From: Pseudofrankia coriaricola
GTDB taxonomy: Bacteria > Actinomycetota > Actinomycetes > Frankiales > Frankiaceae
Length of the DNA stretch: 64,000 nt
Assembly: GCF_001854805.1 (NCBI RefSeq)
Contig: NZ_MBLO01000262.1
Span: 55,307-119,306, forward strand
Reading direction: 5' to 3'
This document shows, one piece after another, positions 7,599-15,318 of this stretch; the first letter of the stretch is position 1; each line of letters opens with the position of its first letter. Position numbers and translations under genes: made by a program. The notes beneath the pieces are model-generated. The model searched no databases. It was not told where the DNA came from and saw only the letters and a program-made list of their open reading frames with translations.

Positions 7599-9929
7599 TC
7601 AGGTCGCTGGTTGCGCCGTGCGGGCCGGCGCGGCCGAGCCGAGGTCCGTGGCGGACAGGCGGCGGTAGAGGGGGCAGGTCTCCCGCAGCTCCTCATGGGT
7701 GCCGGTCGCCAGCACCCGGCCCTCGTCGAGCACGATGATCCGGTCCGCGGCCCGCACGGTGGACATCCGGTGGGCGATGACCAGCAGCGCACGCTCGGTG
7801 GCGATGTCGCGCAGGACCTGCGCCAGGGCGCGCTCGTTGACGCTGTCCATCTGCGACGTCGGCTCGTCGAGCAGCAGCACCGCCGGCCGCGCGAGCAGCG
7901 CCCGCGCGATCGCCACCCGTTGGCGCTCCCCACCGGACAGCAGCACGCCATGGTCGCCGACGTCGGTCCATACGCCGTGCGACATCCGCGCGACGAGCTC
8001 GCTGAGGCGCGCCGTCTGGACGGCCTCGTCGATCTCGGCCTCGGTGGCGTCCGGGGCGGCGTAGGTGATGTTGTCGCGCAGCGAGCCCTGCAGCACCGGC
8101 GCGTTCTGCTCGACGAGGTTCACCCAGCCGCGCGCCGCCTCCCGCGACATCGCGCGCACGTCCACGCCCCGCAGCAGGATCTCGCCGCGGTCGGGGTCGT
8201 AGAACCGTTCCAGCAGCTCGAACGTCGTCGACTTGCCTGCGCCGGACGGCCCGACCAGCGCGACGTGCCCGCGCGGCGGGATCGCGAACGAGACGTCGCG
8301 CAGCACCGGCCGGTCCGGCGTGTAGCCGAACCACACGTCGCGGAACTCGACGGCCGGCGCATCGGGCCGGGCCACCACCCGCTCGGGGCCAGGCGTGCTC
8401 GCGGCCGTCTTCGGATCCGGTGCCCGCGTTGCCGCGTGGGTCCCGCCCGCGATGCCACCGCCGGCCGCGACAACGCGATCGGCTGACGTCTCGCCCGTGG
8501 CGGCGGCGCCGTTCCCCTCGTGCACGCTGGCTGGAGCCGCGGGGATGACGCGGACCAGTTGCCTGGTCGCCTGGTCGGTGTCGGTGTCGGTGTCGGTGTC
8601 GTCCGCCCCAGCCCGCTCGACCGACGGCCGGTCGTCCGCGTCCAGGCCAGGGGCGAGGTCGGCCTCGCGCGGAAGGTCGAAGACGGCGTCGACGCGGTCG
8701 AGCGCGCCCATCCCGCGCTGCATGATCCCGGTGGCCTCGATCAGCTGCGAGAGCGGCATGACCAGGTATGTCGCATAGAGCAGGAACGCGACCAGCGAGC
8801 CGAGCGACGTGACCCCGTGCGCGACGAGCACGCCGCCGACGAGCAGGACGACGAGCACCGAGCCCTGCACGGCCAGCTCCATCGCCGGCGCGATCACGGA
8901 GTTCAGCCGCGCCATCCGCACGCCGAGCCGGTAGGCGTCGCGCGTGTGCACGGCGATCCGCTCGTCCTCGCGTGTCTCGGCGCGGCTCGCCCGGACGGTA
9001 CGGATCGCGGACAGCGAGCGTTCCAGGTCGGAGGTCATCCGCCCGACGCTCGCCTGGCCCTCCTCGGAGGTGGACCGGATCCGGCGGAGGGCCGACAGCA
9101 CGCCGACGCTCGCGATCAGCACGGCGACGACGACCAGCAGGAAGAGGCGCACGTCGATGTAGATCATCAAGGCGATCGCGCCGAGGGCGCCGATGATGCT
9201 GGTCAGGAACGCGGCGAAGCTGTAGGCGACGGCCTCGCGGACGACCACCGTGTCGGTGTTCGCCCGGGAGATCAGATCACCCATCCGGCGCTCGTCGTAG
9301 ACGCTGATCCGCAGCCGCAGCAGATGGCCGACCAGCCGGGTTCGCAGGCCGAAGATGATGCCCTGGCCGGTGCGCTCCAACAGGTAGTGGCCAAATGTCT
9401 CGACGAATGCCTGGCCGATGAACAGCCCCAGCAGGCTGACGAGCAGCCAGCCGGGGATCCCGCCGTGCTGGGCGCCGTCGATCACCCGCTTGACCAGGAG
9501 CGGCTGGACGACCCCGAACAGCGTGCCGAGGGCGGTGAGCGTGATGCCGGCCATCACCGGCCGGCTGTGCCCGTGCATCAGGCGCCACAGCCGCCCGAGT
9601 GGCCAGCCACCGGCGCGGTGCGTGAACGGCCCGCCGGCCGGCGGCGGCCCGCCTCCAGGCATCGGTCCGGGGCCCGGGCCGCGTCCAGGCGCCGGCCAGC
9701 GCCGCCCGGGTGGCGGACCCGGCGGCGGACCGGGCGGGGGACCGGGGCGCGGGCCGACCGGGCCACCGGGCGGGCCGGCCCACGGTGGTTCCTGGACGTC
9801 CGCCGGTAGGTCCGCGGACGCGCTGAACACGGTCGTCGCCGGCGGTGCCGGCGGTGCAAGCGGTGCCGGTGGTGCAAGCGGTTCGGGCGTGTCGCCTGGT
9901 CGCGGTCGTCCCCACCCCATGCCGGTCAC
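7599..9929 (-). CDS. ABC transporter, fused permease and ATPase (RiPP exporter candidate)
   Basis: This 776-aa half-transporter begins with about 100 Pro/Gly-rich residues. A six-helix type I exporter domain spans about residues 115-410 (VMAGITLTALGTLFGVVQPL, LLVVVAVLIASVGVLSALRR). A low-complexity insert with an Asp-Thr repeat comes next. The ATPase has Walker A GPSGAGKSTTF (about 563), signature LLSGGERQRVAIARALL (about 665), Walker B AVLLLDEPTSQMD (about 686) and the H-loop VIAHRMST. There is no C39 peptidase domain, so leader removal must be done by another protein, consistent with the B2 protease just upstream. Its GTG start overlaps the B2 stop (GTGA). Position suggests export of, or immunity to, the RiPP product; substrate is inferred only. 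Confidence 0.9.
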   Translation of the reverse strand: MTGMGWGRPRPGDTPEPLAPPAPLAPPAPPATTVFSASADLPADVQEPPWAGPPGGPVGPRPGPPPGPPPGPPPGRRWPAPGRGPGPGPMPGGGPPPAGGPFTHRAGGWPLGRLWRLMHGHSRPVMAGITLTALGTLFGVVQPLLVKRVIDGAQHGGIPGWLLVSLLGLFIGQAFVETFGHYLLERTGQGIIFGLRTRLVGHLLRLRISVYDERRMGDLISRANTDTVVVREAVAYSFAAFLTSIIGALGAIALMIYIDVRLFLLVVVAVLIASVGVLSALRRIRSTSEEGQASVGRMTSDLERSLSAIRTVRASRAETREDERIAVHTRDAYRLGVRMARLNSVIAPAMELAVQGSVLVVLLVGGVLVAHGVTSLGSLVAFLLYATYLVMPLSQLIEATGIMQRGMGALDRVDAVFDLPREADLAPGLDADDRPSVERAGADDTDTDTDTDQATRQLVRVIPAAPASVHEGNGAAATGETSADRVVAAGGGIAGGTHAATRAPDPKTAASTPGPERVVARPDAPAVEFRDVWFGYTPDRPVLRDVSFAIPPRGHVALVGPSGAGKSTTFELLERFYDPDRGEILLRGVDVRAMSREAARGWVNLVEQNAPVLQGSLRDNITYAAPDATEAEIDEAVQTARLSELVARMSHGVWTDVGDHGVLLSGGERQRVAIARALLARPAVLLLDEPTSQMDSVNERALAQVLRDIATERALLVIAHRMSTVRAADRIIVLDEGRVLATGTHEELRETCPLYRRLSATDLGSAAPARTAQPAT
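8574..8602. repeat. 6-bp tandem repeat inside the ABC transporter gene
   Basis: Four complete GTCGGT units plus a partial fifth encode an alternating Asp-Thr run on the minus strand, in the linker between the transmembrane and ATPase domains. It is a simple-sequence tract. Confidence 0.8.
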
Positions 9930-10558
9930 CTCGCCGCCGCCGGGAGGCCGCCCGTGGGCGGCCCCGCCGGTCCAGCTGGTGTCGTCGGCCCCGCTGGTGT
10001 CGTCGTGGCAGGCCCCGCCGGTCCGGCCGGGGTAGCGGTCGACGGCCTGGCCGTGCCCGCCATGGGAACCGCGGCCGGCGAGGCGGGGCTATTGGCCACC
10101 GTCGTCACCCTGGCCGCTGACCGCGCCGGCCGGCGCGGCTCCACGGTCAGCAGCGGCCGGAAGGAGCCCGCCGGCGCGTCCTCGCCGACCATCAGCTCCT
10201 CCGCCTCGACCCAGGCATGCGCGGCGAACGGGGCGACGGTTCGCACCCCCACGCACCACGTCGGCCACATTCCCGACATCCGGCACAGCAGTGCCGTCGC
10301 CACCGACCGGGGGACGCAGCCGTGAGACCCGCGGCAGACCAGGCTGACCGCGGTCACGTCGTCCCTGGCCGTCTGAGCCCGTTGCCGGCTGGCCGCCTCG
10401 GCGCCGCGGCTGGCCGTGGCGAGTACGGCGCGGATCCTGGCCGGCGGCTGGGTCGCGAGCACCCGGGCGGCCGCCACCGCGAGATGCGCGCGCAACCGGC
10501 GGGGCAGCGGCGGCGCCGGTGGTCGTCGGCGCGGCGACATCGGCGTCGTCACTGTCAT
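9926..10558 (-). CDS. Lasso/RiPP B2-type leader peptidase (transglutaminase-like)
   Basis: The 210-aa protein carries the B2 core seen in lasso-peptide maturation proteases: CRGSHGCVPRSVATALLCRM (about residues 75-94; the Cys in HGCVPRS is the expected nucleophile) and, 35 residues on, AHAWVEAEELMVGED with the catalytic His. B2 proteins remove the leader peptide after delivery by the B1 recognition protein. The last 75 residues are an unusual Pro/Ala/Thr/Gly-rich tail not part of the family core. Its ATG overlaps the B1 stop (ATGA) and its stop overlaps the ABC transporter start (GTGA), so B1-B2-ABC are tightly coupled. No asparagine-synthetase-like cyclase is nearby, so a true lasso product is doubtful. 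Confidence 0.82.
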   Translation of the reverse strand: MTVTTPMSPRRRPPAPPLPRRLRAHLAVAAARVLATQPPARIRAVLATASRGAEAASRQRAQTARDDVTAVSLVCRGSHGCVPRSVATALLCRMSGMWPTWCVGVRTVAPFAAHAWVEAEELMVGEDAPAGSFRPLLTVEPRRPARSAARVTTVANSPASPAAVPMAGTARPSTATPAGPAGPATTTPAGPTTPAGPAGPPTGGLPAAAR

Positions 10559-11034
10559 CGACCTCCCTCGTATCGGTCGTCGCGCTGGTCGATCGGTAGC
10601 TGGTCGTCTCGATGCTGGCCGACCCGCGGGCCGGCGTTTCGCCTGCTGTGCCGGCCGCGCGGCGCTTCGGCCGGACGCTGACGGAAGGGCAGGCGGACCC
10701 CGCGCGGTGTGCTGGCCCGCCGGCCGGGCCGCGGGGCTGTCCCCTGGCTGGTGGCCGGCTCGGCGCCTGGCACGGAGCCGGTCACCAGGCCCGCCGAGCG
10801 CAGCTGGTCGACGAGCAGGTCGACGTCGGCGCGCGCCGTCTCCGGCGCCACGTCGAACCGGTCGAGCAGGACACGCGCGGCGCGTGGCGGATCTCCGCCG
10901 TCCAGCAGCACGCGCAGGATGAGGGTGGCCGTCGGGTTCAACGTCCAGTACCGGCCAGAACGCTGGTCCAACAGCGCCGTTCCGTAGTCGGTGTCCGTCG
11001 AGACGACCGACCCACTCAACGTCAGCATCTCCAC
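10555..11034 (-). CDS. PqqD-like RiPP recognition protein (lasso B1 type)
   Basis: This protein of about 159 aa has a PqqD/RRE-like first half: DYGTALLDQRSGRYWTLNPT, followed by ATLILRVLLDGG and DVDLLVDQLRSAGLV. Such domains bind the leader of a RiPP precursor and hand it to the processing enzyme. The last 60 residues are basic and low-complexity and are not part of the fold. The GTG start at 11034 is chosen because AAGGAG lies 7 nt upstream; an upstream in-frame ATG at 11055 lacks such a site. It heads the B1-B2-ABC operon downstream of a terminator and the candidate precursor ORFs. Confidence 0.8.
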   Translation of the reverse strand: MEMLTLSGSVVSTDTDYGTALLDQRSGRYWTLNPTATLILRVLLDGGDPPRAARVLLDRFDVAPETARADVDLLVDQLRSAGLVTGSVPGAEPATSQGTAPRPGRRASTPRGVRLPFRQRPAEAPRGRHSRRNAGPRVGQHRDDQLPIDQRDDRYEGGR

Positions 11035-11269
11035 TTCAGCGCTCCTTCCCCCCATGGGCTGGTTCGAGGGCTCGGTATGCGTCCGCGGGTGCGGCCTGGT
11101 TTCGTGTCCTCACGGCTCGAATTCCTCGCCGTCTTCGTCTTCGTGCCAACTCTTTCATTCCCTCTAATCCGGGGGAGAGCTCGCGCGGTCCGGTAGAATC
11201 TTTCGCGTCATGGGGAGGGAAGGGTAATCAGGACCTGAAGACGGTTTCCCGGTTCCGGTGAAAGCGGCG

Positions 11270-11311
11270 CGAAAAAGACTGGCGGGCCGGCCCCGATGGC
11301 CGGCCCGCCAG
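11270..11311 (-). terminator. Strong intrinsic terminator between candidate RiPP precursor and B1
   Basis: A perfect 14-bp inverted repeat (11279-11292 with 11298-11311) and a 5-nt loop are followed, in the minus direction, by TCTTTTTC. It is the only site noted in the window with a clear T tract. It would end or attenuate a transcript from the SARP/precursor side before B1, as is common after RiPP precursor genes. Confidence 0.85.
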
Positions 11312-11361
11312 CTGGTGGCAGGTTCCGTGGTGTCAGGCGTCGACCGCTTCGGCGGGGCCGG

Positions 11362-11745
11362 TCACCAGCCGCCTCCTCCGCCACCGATAATGATCACGCC
11401 CCCACCGCCGTGCCCGGTGGTACGGCCGCGGTGGGCGACCCGACATTGGTCCGTGTTGGGCCGATATGTTTGTGAGCCGCCTGGCGGTTCTCCGGAGCGG
11501 TGGGCCTCTGCCCTTTGGCCTGGAAGGAGCGCTCGCCCGGGCCGTTCGCCAGAACGCCGGTTACCTGAACTGGCGGCGACGGTCCGGCTCGGCGTGAGCG
11601 TCAGTGCTCGCCGCGTCCGCCGCGCCCTGGCCCCGACATCGGCGAGGGGTTTCGTTCCTCGCCTCTCCGGCAGCCCCGGGGCATTGGCGGCGCTCGCCGT
11701 GCCCTTCCTGTGCCCTTCCTCCAGAATCACTCGTGAGTTCCGCAT
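11362..11745 (-). CDS. Candidate small ORF with Gly-rich C-terminus (possible RiPP precursor)
   Basis: An open frame of about 127 codons from the ATG at 11745 ends in GHGGGGVIIIGGGGGGW, just 50 bp before the strong minus-strand terminator. The tail is very unlike random GC-rich translation: a hydrophobic VIII block sits between two glycine runs, closed by a terminal Trp. The upstream part is Arg/Gly-rich and could be non-coding, and no good ribosome site is seen at this start or at two other in-frame GTG starts. It overlaps the alternative precursor ORF 11561..11815 in another frame. Only one of the two is likely to be real. Confidence 0.25.
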   Translation of the reverse strand: MRNSRVILEEGHRKGTASAANAPGLPERRGTKPLADVGARARRTRRALTLTPSRTVAASSGNRRSGERPGRALLPGQRAEAHRSGEPPGGSQTYRPNTDQCRVAHRGRTTGHGGGGVIIIGGGGGGW

Positions 11746-11815
11746 CCAGATCGCCACGTCGGCGGCTCAAGACAGGTACTTCCCAGGATCGGTTCAGCCA
11801 CGGTTCATTACTCAC
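11561..11815 (-). CDS. Candidate RiPP precursor with lasso-like leader motif
   Basis: This 84-codon frame starts at a GTG that overlaps the SARP stop codon (GTGA), so it could be translationally coupled. Its first 30 residues contain WEVPVLSRRRGDLDAELT, which resembles the leader motif recognised by lasso-type B1 proteins (Y/W-x2-P-x-L-x3-G-x5-T), though with one extra residue in each of the last two spacings. If Thr28 is the penultimate leader residue, a Glu falls at core position 8, as in lasso rings, but the first core residue would be Asp and no cyclase gene is present. The remainder is Arg/Ala/Gly-rich with two Cys. A real product is possible but unproven. Confidence 0.3.
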   Translation of the reverse strand: MSNEPWLNRSWEVPVLSRRRGDLDAELTSDSGGRAQEGHGERRQCPGAAGEARNETPRRCRGQGAADAASTDAHAEPDRRRQFR

Positions 11816-12762
11816 GGTGGCGACTCGCGGCGGTGCCGCCTGGCCGGTGGCAGGCCGGTGTGGGCCGACCGCGGACCGGCCAGCTCCGTGGCGGCCTGCC
11901 CGCCGGTGCCGCGCAGGATCCGCTGGTGCAGGGCGCGCAGGTCCTCGCCCGGCTCGATGCCAAGCCGCTCGGTGAGCGTTCGGTACACCGCCTGGTAGGC
12001 GTGCAACGCCTCCGCCCGCCGCCCGTCCTGGTCGAGCGCGATCAGAAGCTGAGCCCACAGCCGTTCCCTGGTCGGGTGCTCGATGGTGAGCGCGCGTAGC
12101 GCCGGCAGCACCAGGCTGTGCTGGCCGAGCCGCAGGCGAGCGTCGACGAGGTTCTCGCAGATGTTCCAGCGCAGTTCCTCGAGCCGGGTGGTCTCGGCGA
12201 CGGCGACGTCGGCCGGCAGGTCGTCGTACGGCCGGCCACGCCAGAGCTCCAACGCCTGCTCGAGCAGCCGGACCGCCTCGGCCGGCCGCTCGTCGGCCAG
12301 GGCTTCGCCGCCGCCGCGGGCCCGGGTGTCGAACAGGTCGACGTCGAGCTCGCCGGGCGCCAGCCGGATGGCGTACTCGCCGTCCCGGCTGGCTATGCGG
12401 CTGGGTCTGTGGCCCGCGGTCGGCGGATCGTGACCCGGCGGCGTGCTCGCCATCGGTGGCAGCGGCGGCAGGGCATGACGCAGCTCGGAGACGTATGTCT
12501 TGATGTTGCCGAGCGCTGAGCGCGGCGGGTCGTCCTCCCAGAGCGCCACGCCGATCTGCTCGGTGCTCACCCAGCTGCCCGCGTGCAACAGGAGCAGGGA
12601 CAACAGTCGCCGTTTCTTGCGCTGGCCGATGAACACGGACGTTCCGTCGGCCGCTGCGACCTCCAACGGCCCCAGGGTGCCGAACCGGGCCACGTCCAGA
12701 CCCACCTCCGCGCTGGCGTCATCGCCGACGACGACGGTGGTTGCGGTCGCGGCAGTACGCAT
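11812..12762 (-). CDS. SARP-family transcriptional regulator
   Basis: The protein of about 316 aa is an AfsR/SARP-type activator. An N-terminal winged-helix OmpR-like DNA-binding domain (FGTLGPLEV, RKKRRLLSLLLLHAGSWVS, LGNIKTYVSELRHALPP) is followed by a bacterial transcriptional activation domain (ELDVDLFDTRARGGGEAL, LWRGRPYDDLP, LLIALDQDGRRAEALHAYQ, LGIEPGEDLRALHQRIL). SARPs usually switch on an adjacent secondary-metabolite cluster, here the B1-B2-ABC RiPP locus downstream on the same strand. The ATG at 12762 is chosen because GGGGGA lies 8 nt upstream; an upstream GTG at 12813 has no ribosome site. The stop overlaps the start of the candidate precursor ORF. Confidence 0.88.
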   Translation of the reverse strand: MRTAATATTVVVGDDASAEVGLDVARFGTLGPLEVAAADGTSVFIGQRKKRRLLSLLLLHAGSWVSTEQIGVALWEDDPPRSALGNIKTYVSELRHALPPLPPMASTPPGHDPPTAGHRPSRIASRDGEYAIRLAPGELDVDLFDTRARGGGEALADERPAEAVRLLEQALELWRGRPYDDLPADVAVAETTRLEELRWNICENLVDARLRLGQHSLVLPALRALTIEHPTRERLWAQLLIALDQDGRRAEALHAYQAVYRTLTERLGIEPGEDLRALHQRILRGTGGQAATELAGPRSAHTGLPPARRHRRESPP

Positions 12763-13161
12763 CGGCGCTGTCCCCCAACCCGCGTCGAAAGCGGCGCGAA
12801 TGCAGTTGGTCACGCATTGTGGTCACGCTGCGCTGTCTACCCGCTCCTGCTCCCGCCAGACGGCCTCCTCGGCTCGAAACGACCATCCCCCGCGGAGGGT
12901 GGCCAAGTGGTCCCGGTAACAAAACGGATGACGCCAGACAGGTCTGGGCACACCGACTGCCAGGCGCCCGAGCTATCGGAGGCCGCATGCTGGTGGGAGC
13001 GGCGGCCCTCCAGACGTGGGCGCCGCGCGGGGCGGGTCCGCCGGAGGCGAGCCCGCGCCGCGACCGCCCCCGGCGGACCCGCCCCGAGCCGTCAGGCGCG
13101 GGGCGGGCGGCGGTGGGCGGCCGGAAGGCCATGGGTGGTGATAACGGTCGGTGGAGGCGAG
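12763..13161. promoter_or_regulatory. Divergent intergenic region with a 16-bp inverted repeat
   Basis: About 400 bp separate the SARP gene from the glutamine amidotransferase gene. A perfect 16-bp inverted repeat lies at 13029-13044 and 13070-13085 (GGGGCGGGTCCGCCGG and complement) with a 25-nt loop, ending 76 bp before the amidotransferase ATG. It could form a hairpin in that leader or act as a protein-binding site. No gene is supported here. Confidence 0.5.
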
Positions 13162-14070
13162 ATGTGCCACATGTTTGCGCTGACCAGTGGAGCGCAGCCG
13201 GTCGAGGCTACGTTCTGGTTGCTCGATGCGCCAGACAGCGAGCGGGCGCGGACTGCCCGGTCCCCTGACGGCGCGGGCATCGCGACGTTCGCGCCGGACG
13301 GCACGCCTCGCGTCATCAAACAACCGATCACTGTGCGCGCCGGCGCCGACTTCGCCCATCAGCCGCGAACGCTCGTCTCGTCGACTTTCGTCGCCCATGT
13401 GCGGCATGCCTCGACGGGACGCGCCAACCTGGCGAACACGCACCCTTTCCAGCACGAGAACCGGGTGTTCGCCCACAACGGGGTGATCGAGGGCCTGGAC
13501 CGCCTGGACGCCCATCTCGGCGATGACCGCGCCCTGGTCCAGGGCGACACAGACTCGGAGCGCTACTTCGCGCTGATCAACCGGGAGATCGCGGCCCTGG
13601 GCGGCGACGTCGGATCGGGCATCGTGGCGGCCGCCCGGTGGATCGCCGCCAACCTGCCGCTCTACTCGATCAACATGGTGATGGCCACGGCGGACGAGCT
13701 GTGGGCGTTGCGTTACCCGGACACGAACCGGCTCTACGCGCTGAGCCGTGAGCCGGGCGGCCGCCACCACCGCCACCTCGACCACGCGAGCCCCTTCAGC
13801 GAGATCAGGGCCCGGTCGTTCGACCTCGCCGAGCGGCCGGCGGTCGCGGTGGAAAGCGAGCGGATGGATGAGGACCCGTCCTGGCGTCTGATGGCTTCCG
13901 GCGAGCTGCTCCACGTCGCCCCCGACCTGACGGTCACCTCCCGGGTGGTCCTGTCCGTCCCGCCGGCCCACCAGCTTTCCCTCGACGACCTGCGCCCCGA
14001 GGCCGCTTTCTCCCAGATCGTCAACGTCCCGTCGACGGAGGCCGAGCCGGCGGCGACGGTGACGGCGTAG
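13162..14070 (+). CDS. Class II glutamine amidotransferase domain protein
   Basis: This 302-aa protein is an Ntn-type glutaminase. After Met removal Cys2 (MCHMFALTSG) would be the nucleophile. Other class II signatures are HVRHASTGRANLANTHPF, VFAHNGVIEGLDRL and VQGDTDSERYF. Such domains release ammonia from glutamine; stand-alone members resemble EgtC or are of unknown partner. There is no synthetase domain attached, so it cannot replace a lasso cyclase. The start at 13162 is fixed by the required Cys2 and by GGAGG 4 nt upstream; a longer open frame upstream is not supported. It is divergent from the SARP gene, so a link to the RiPP locus is only positional. Confidence 0.85.
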   Translation: MCHMFALTSGAQPVEATFWLLDAPDSERARTARSPDGAGIATFAPDGTPRVIKQPITVRAGADFAHQPRTLVSSTFVAHVRHASTGRANLANTHPFQHENRVFAHNGVIEGLDRLDAHLGDDRALVQGDTDSERYFALINREIAALGGDVGSGIVAAARWIAANLPLYSINMVMATADELWALRYPDTNRLYALSREPGGRHHRHLDHASPFSEIRARSFDLAERPAVAVESERMDEDPSWRLMASGELLHVAPDLTVTSRVVLSVPPAHQLSLDDLRPEAAFSQIVNVPSTEAEPAATVTA

Positions 14071-14151
14071 GCAGCGCCTATCGCGATGCCGCCGCCGTCA
14101 AGGCCGAGGCGGCGCTGGCGGCGGCTCGCGTTCAGGAGATTCCTCCCGTCT

Positions 14152-14188
14152 CGTATCAATGTTCCCCGACCGAGGGCGCGTTGATACG
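14152..14188. promoter_or_regulatory. Inverted repeat upstream of the secreted repeat protein
   Basis: CGTATCAA at 14152-14159 is repeated in inverse at 14181-14188 (TTGATACG), with a 21-nt spacer, 33 bp before the start codon. It may be an operator or the terminator of the amidotransferase gene. Confidence 0.4.
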
Positions 14189-14220
14189 GGTGCGGCAATC
14201 GTGCCGCGGAGGAGGACGCA

Positions 14221-15105
14221 ATGACGATGTCCGACCGGCCAGGGCAGCACCCGACCGACGGCCGCGCCACCCGGACCCGCTGGAGAAGGCGCCTGACCGG
14301 GCTGACGCTTCTGGTCGCCGGCGCGACGGCCCTGATTCCGGCGCAGGGGGCGCTGGCCGGGGACGGATTCCAGCCGCCCCTGGCGCGGGCTGAGACCGCA
14401 ATCAAGGCCGCCTATGCACAGGCGTTCACCGGCGGTCAGGACCCGGCGCACAGCCTTGCCGCGGTGGAGGACGGCCCGGCGTTGGCCGGCACCCTCGCGC
14501 AGGCGATGCAGAACTTCCCCGAGGCCACCCACACGGCGCAGGTCGCTGTCAGCGGCATCACCTTCAAGGGCCTGCTCAACGCGAAACTGCGTTTCCACAT
14601 CACCTACCAGGGGGGTGCCGACTTCGGCGAGCAGGACGGCACCGCCGTGGTTGTCAACCGCCAGTGGAAGGTCAGCCGGGAAACATTCTGCACCGTGATG
14701 GGCTGGGCGGGTGCCGTCTGCCCGCCCAAGGCGGGACACCAGCCGCAGAATCCTGCCGCGGCCCAGCGCGCCATTCAGCAGGCGTATGCGCAGGCGTTCA
14801 CCGGCGGTCAGGACCCGGCGCACAGCCTTGCCGCGGTGCAGGACGGCCCGGCGTTGGCTGACACCCTCGCGCAGGCGATGCAGAACTTCCCCGAGGCGAC
14901 GGCTACCGCCGCGGTGACCACGAGCGACATCGTCTTCACCGACCCGCGGAATGCGTGGCTTCGCTTCCACATCACCTACCAGGGTGGTCTCGACTTCGGC
15001 GTGCAATCCGGCACCGCCGTGCTCGTCGATGGCCACTGGAAGGTCAGCCGACAGACCTTCTGCACCGTCATGGGCTGGGCCGGCGCCACCTGTCCAGCTC
15101 CCTGA
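14221..15105 (+). CDS. Secreted protein with two tandem homologous domains
   Basis: The 294-aa protein has a Sec-type signal peptide: a basic stretch RTRWRRRLTG, a hydrophobic core LTLLVAGATALI and a likely cleavage after AQGALA (about residue 47). The mature part is two copies of a domain of about 115 residues. Each begins AxxAYAQAFTGGQDPAHSLA and ends WKVSRxTFCTVMGWAGAxCP, with one Cys pair per copy. The sequence pattern (an AVxVxxxWKVS strand then FC) resembles the NTF2-like secreted domains found in mycobacterial and streptomycete antigen-type proteins; the function is unknown. A GGAGGA site 4 nt before the ATG supports the start. It stands alone, followed by hairpins and the tRNA-Ser gene. 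Confidence 0.78.
   Translation: MTMSDRPGQHPTDGRATRTRWRRRLTGLTLLVAGATALIPAQGALAGDGFQPPLARAETAIKAAYAQAFTGGQDPAHSLAAVEDGPALAGTLAQAMQNFPEATHTAQVAVSGITFKGLLNAKLRFHITYQGGADFGEQDGTAVVVNRQWKVSRETFCTVMGWAGAVCPPKAGHQPQNPAAAQRAIQQAYAQAFTGGQDPAHSLAAVQDGPALADTLAQAMQNFPEATATAAVTTSDIVFTDPRNAWLRFHITYQGGLDFGVQSGTAVLVDGHWKVSRQTFCTVMGWAGATCPAP
14419..14897. repeat. 107-bp intragenic direct repeat
   Basis: Positions 14419-14525 and 14791-14897 differ at only 3 of 107 bases and are offset by 372 bp, a whole number of codons. They are the best-conserved part of the tandem domain duplication in the secreted protein gene. The near-identity at DNA level, while the rest of the domains has diverged, suggests a recent gene-conversion event or strong constraint. 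Confidence 0.85.
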
Positions 15106-15134
15106 GGCGCGCCCGCGGCTTCTGGGTGTAGTGC

Positions 15135-15165
15135 GCCGGCGGCGGCCCGACGAGCCGCCGCCGGC
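15135..15165 (+). terminator. Terminator hairpin after the secreted protein gene
   Basis: A perfect 12-bp stem (GCCGGCGGCGGC and its complement) with a 7-nt loop lies 30 bp after the stop. A second, 10-bp hairpin is at 15233-15257. Neither has a T tract. Confidence 0.65.
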
Positions 15166-15318
15166 TTCCGGCGCGTGATCGGACGGGGCCTGGGACGGAC
15201 CGGAGTGGTGGCTGGGATACTGGGTGCCGACCAACCGTCGCCAACGCGGCGACGGTTCGCGGGACAGCGACCGGCACCCGAGCATGCTCGACGTCCGGCC
15301 ACGCGGGACCGCTGGTCG

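Noticed and set aside
9926..11034. Complete lasso peptide biosynthesis cluster
   Set aside because: B1 and B2 are present but no asparagine-synthetase-like cyclase is visible in the window, so a lasso product is not supported.
12583..13161. 193-codon upstream extension of the amidotransferase
   Set aside because: The enzyme needs Cys at position 2 after Met, which fixes the start at 13162; the extension is non-coding in character.
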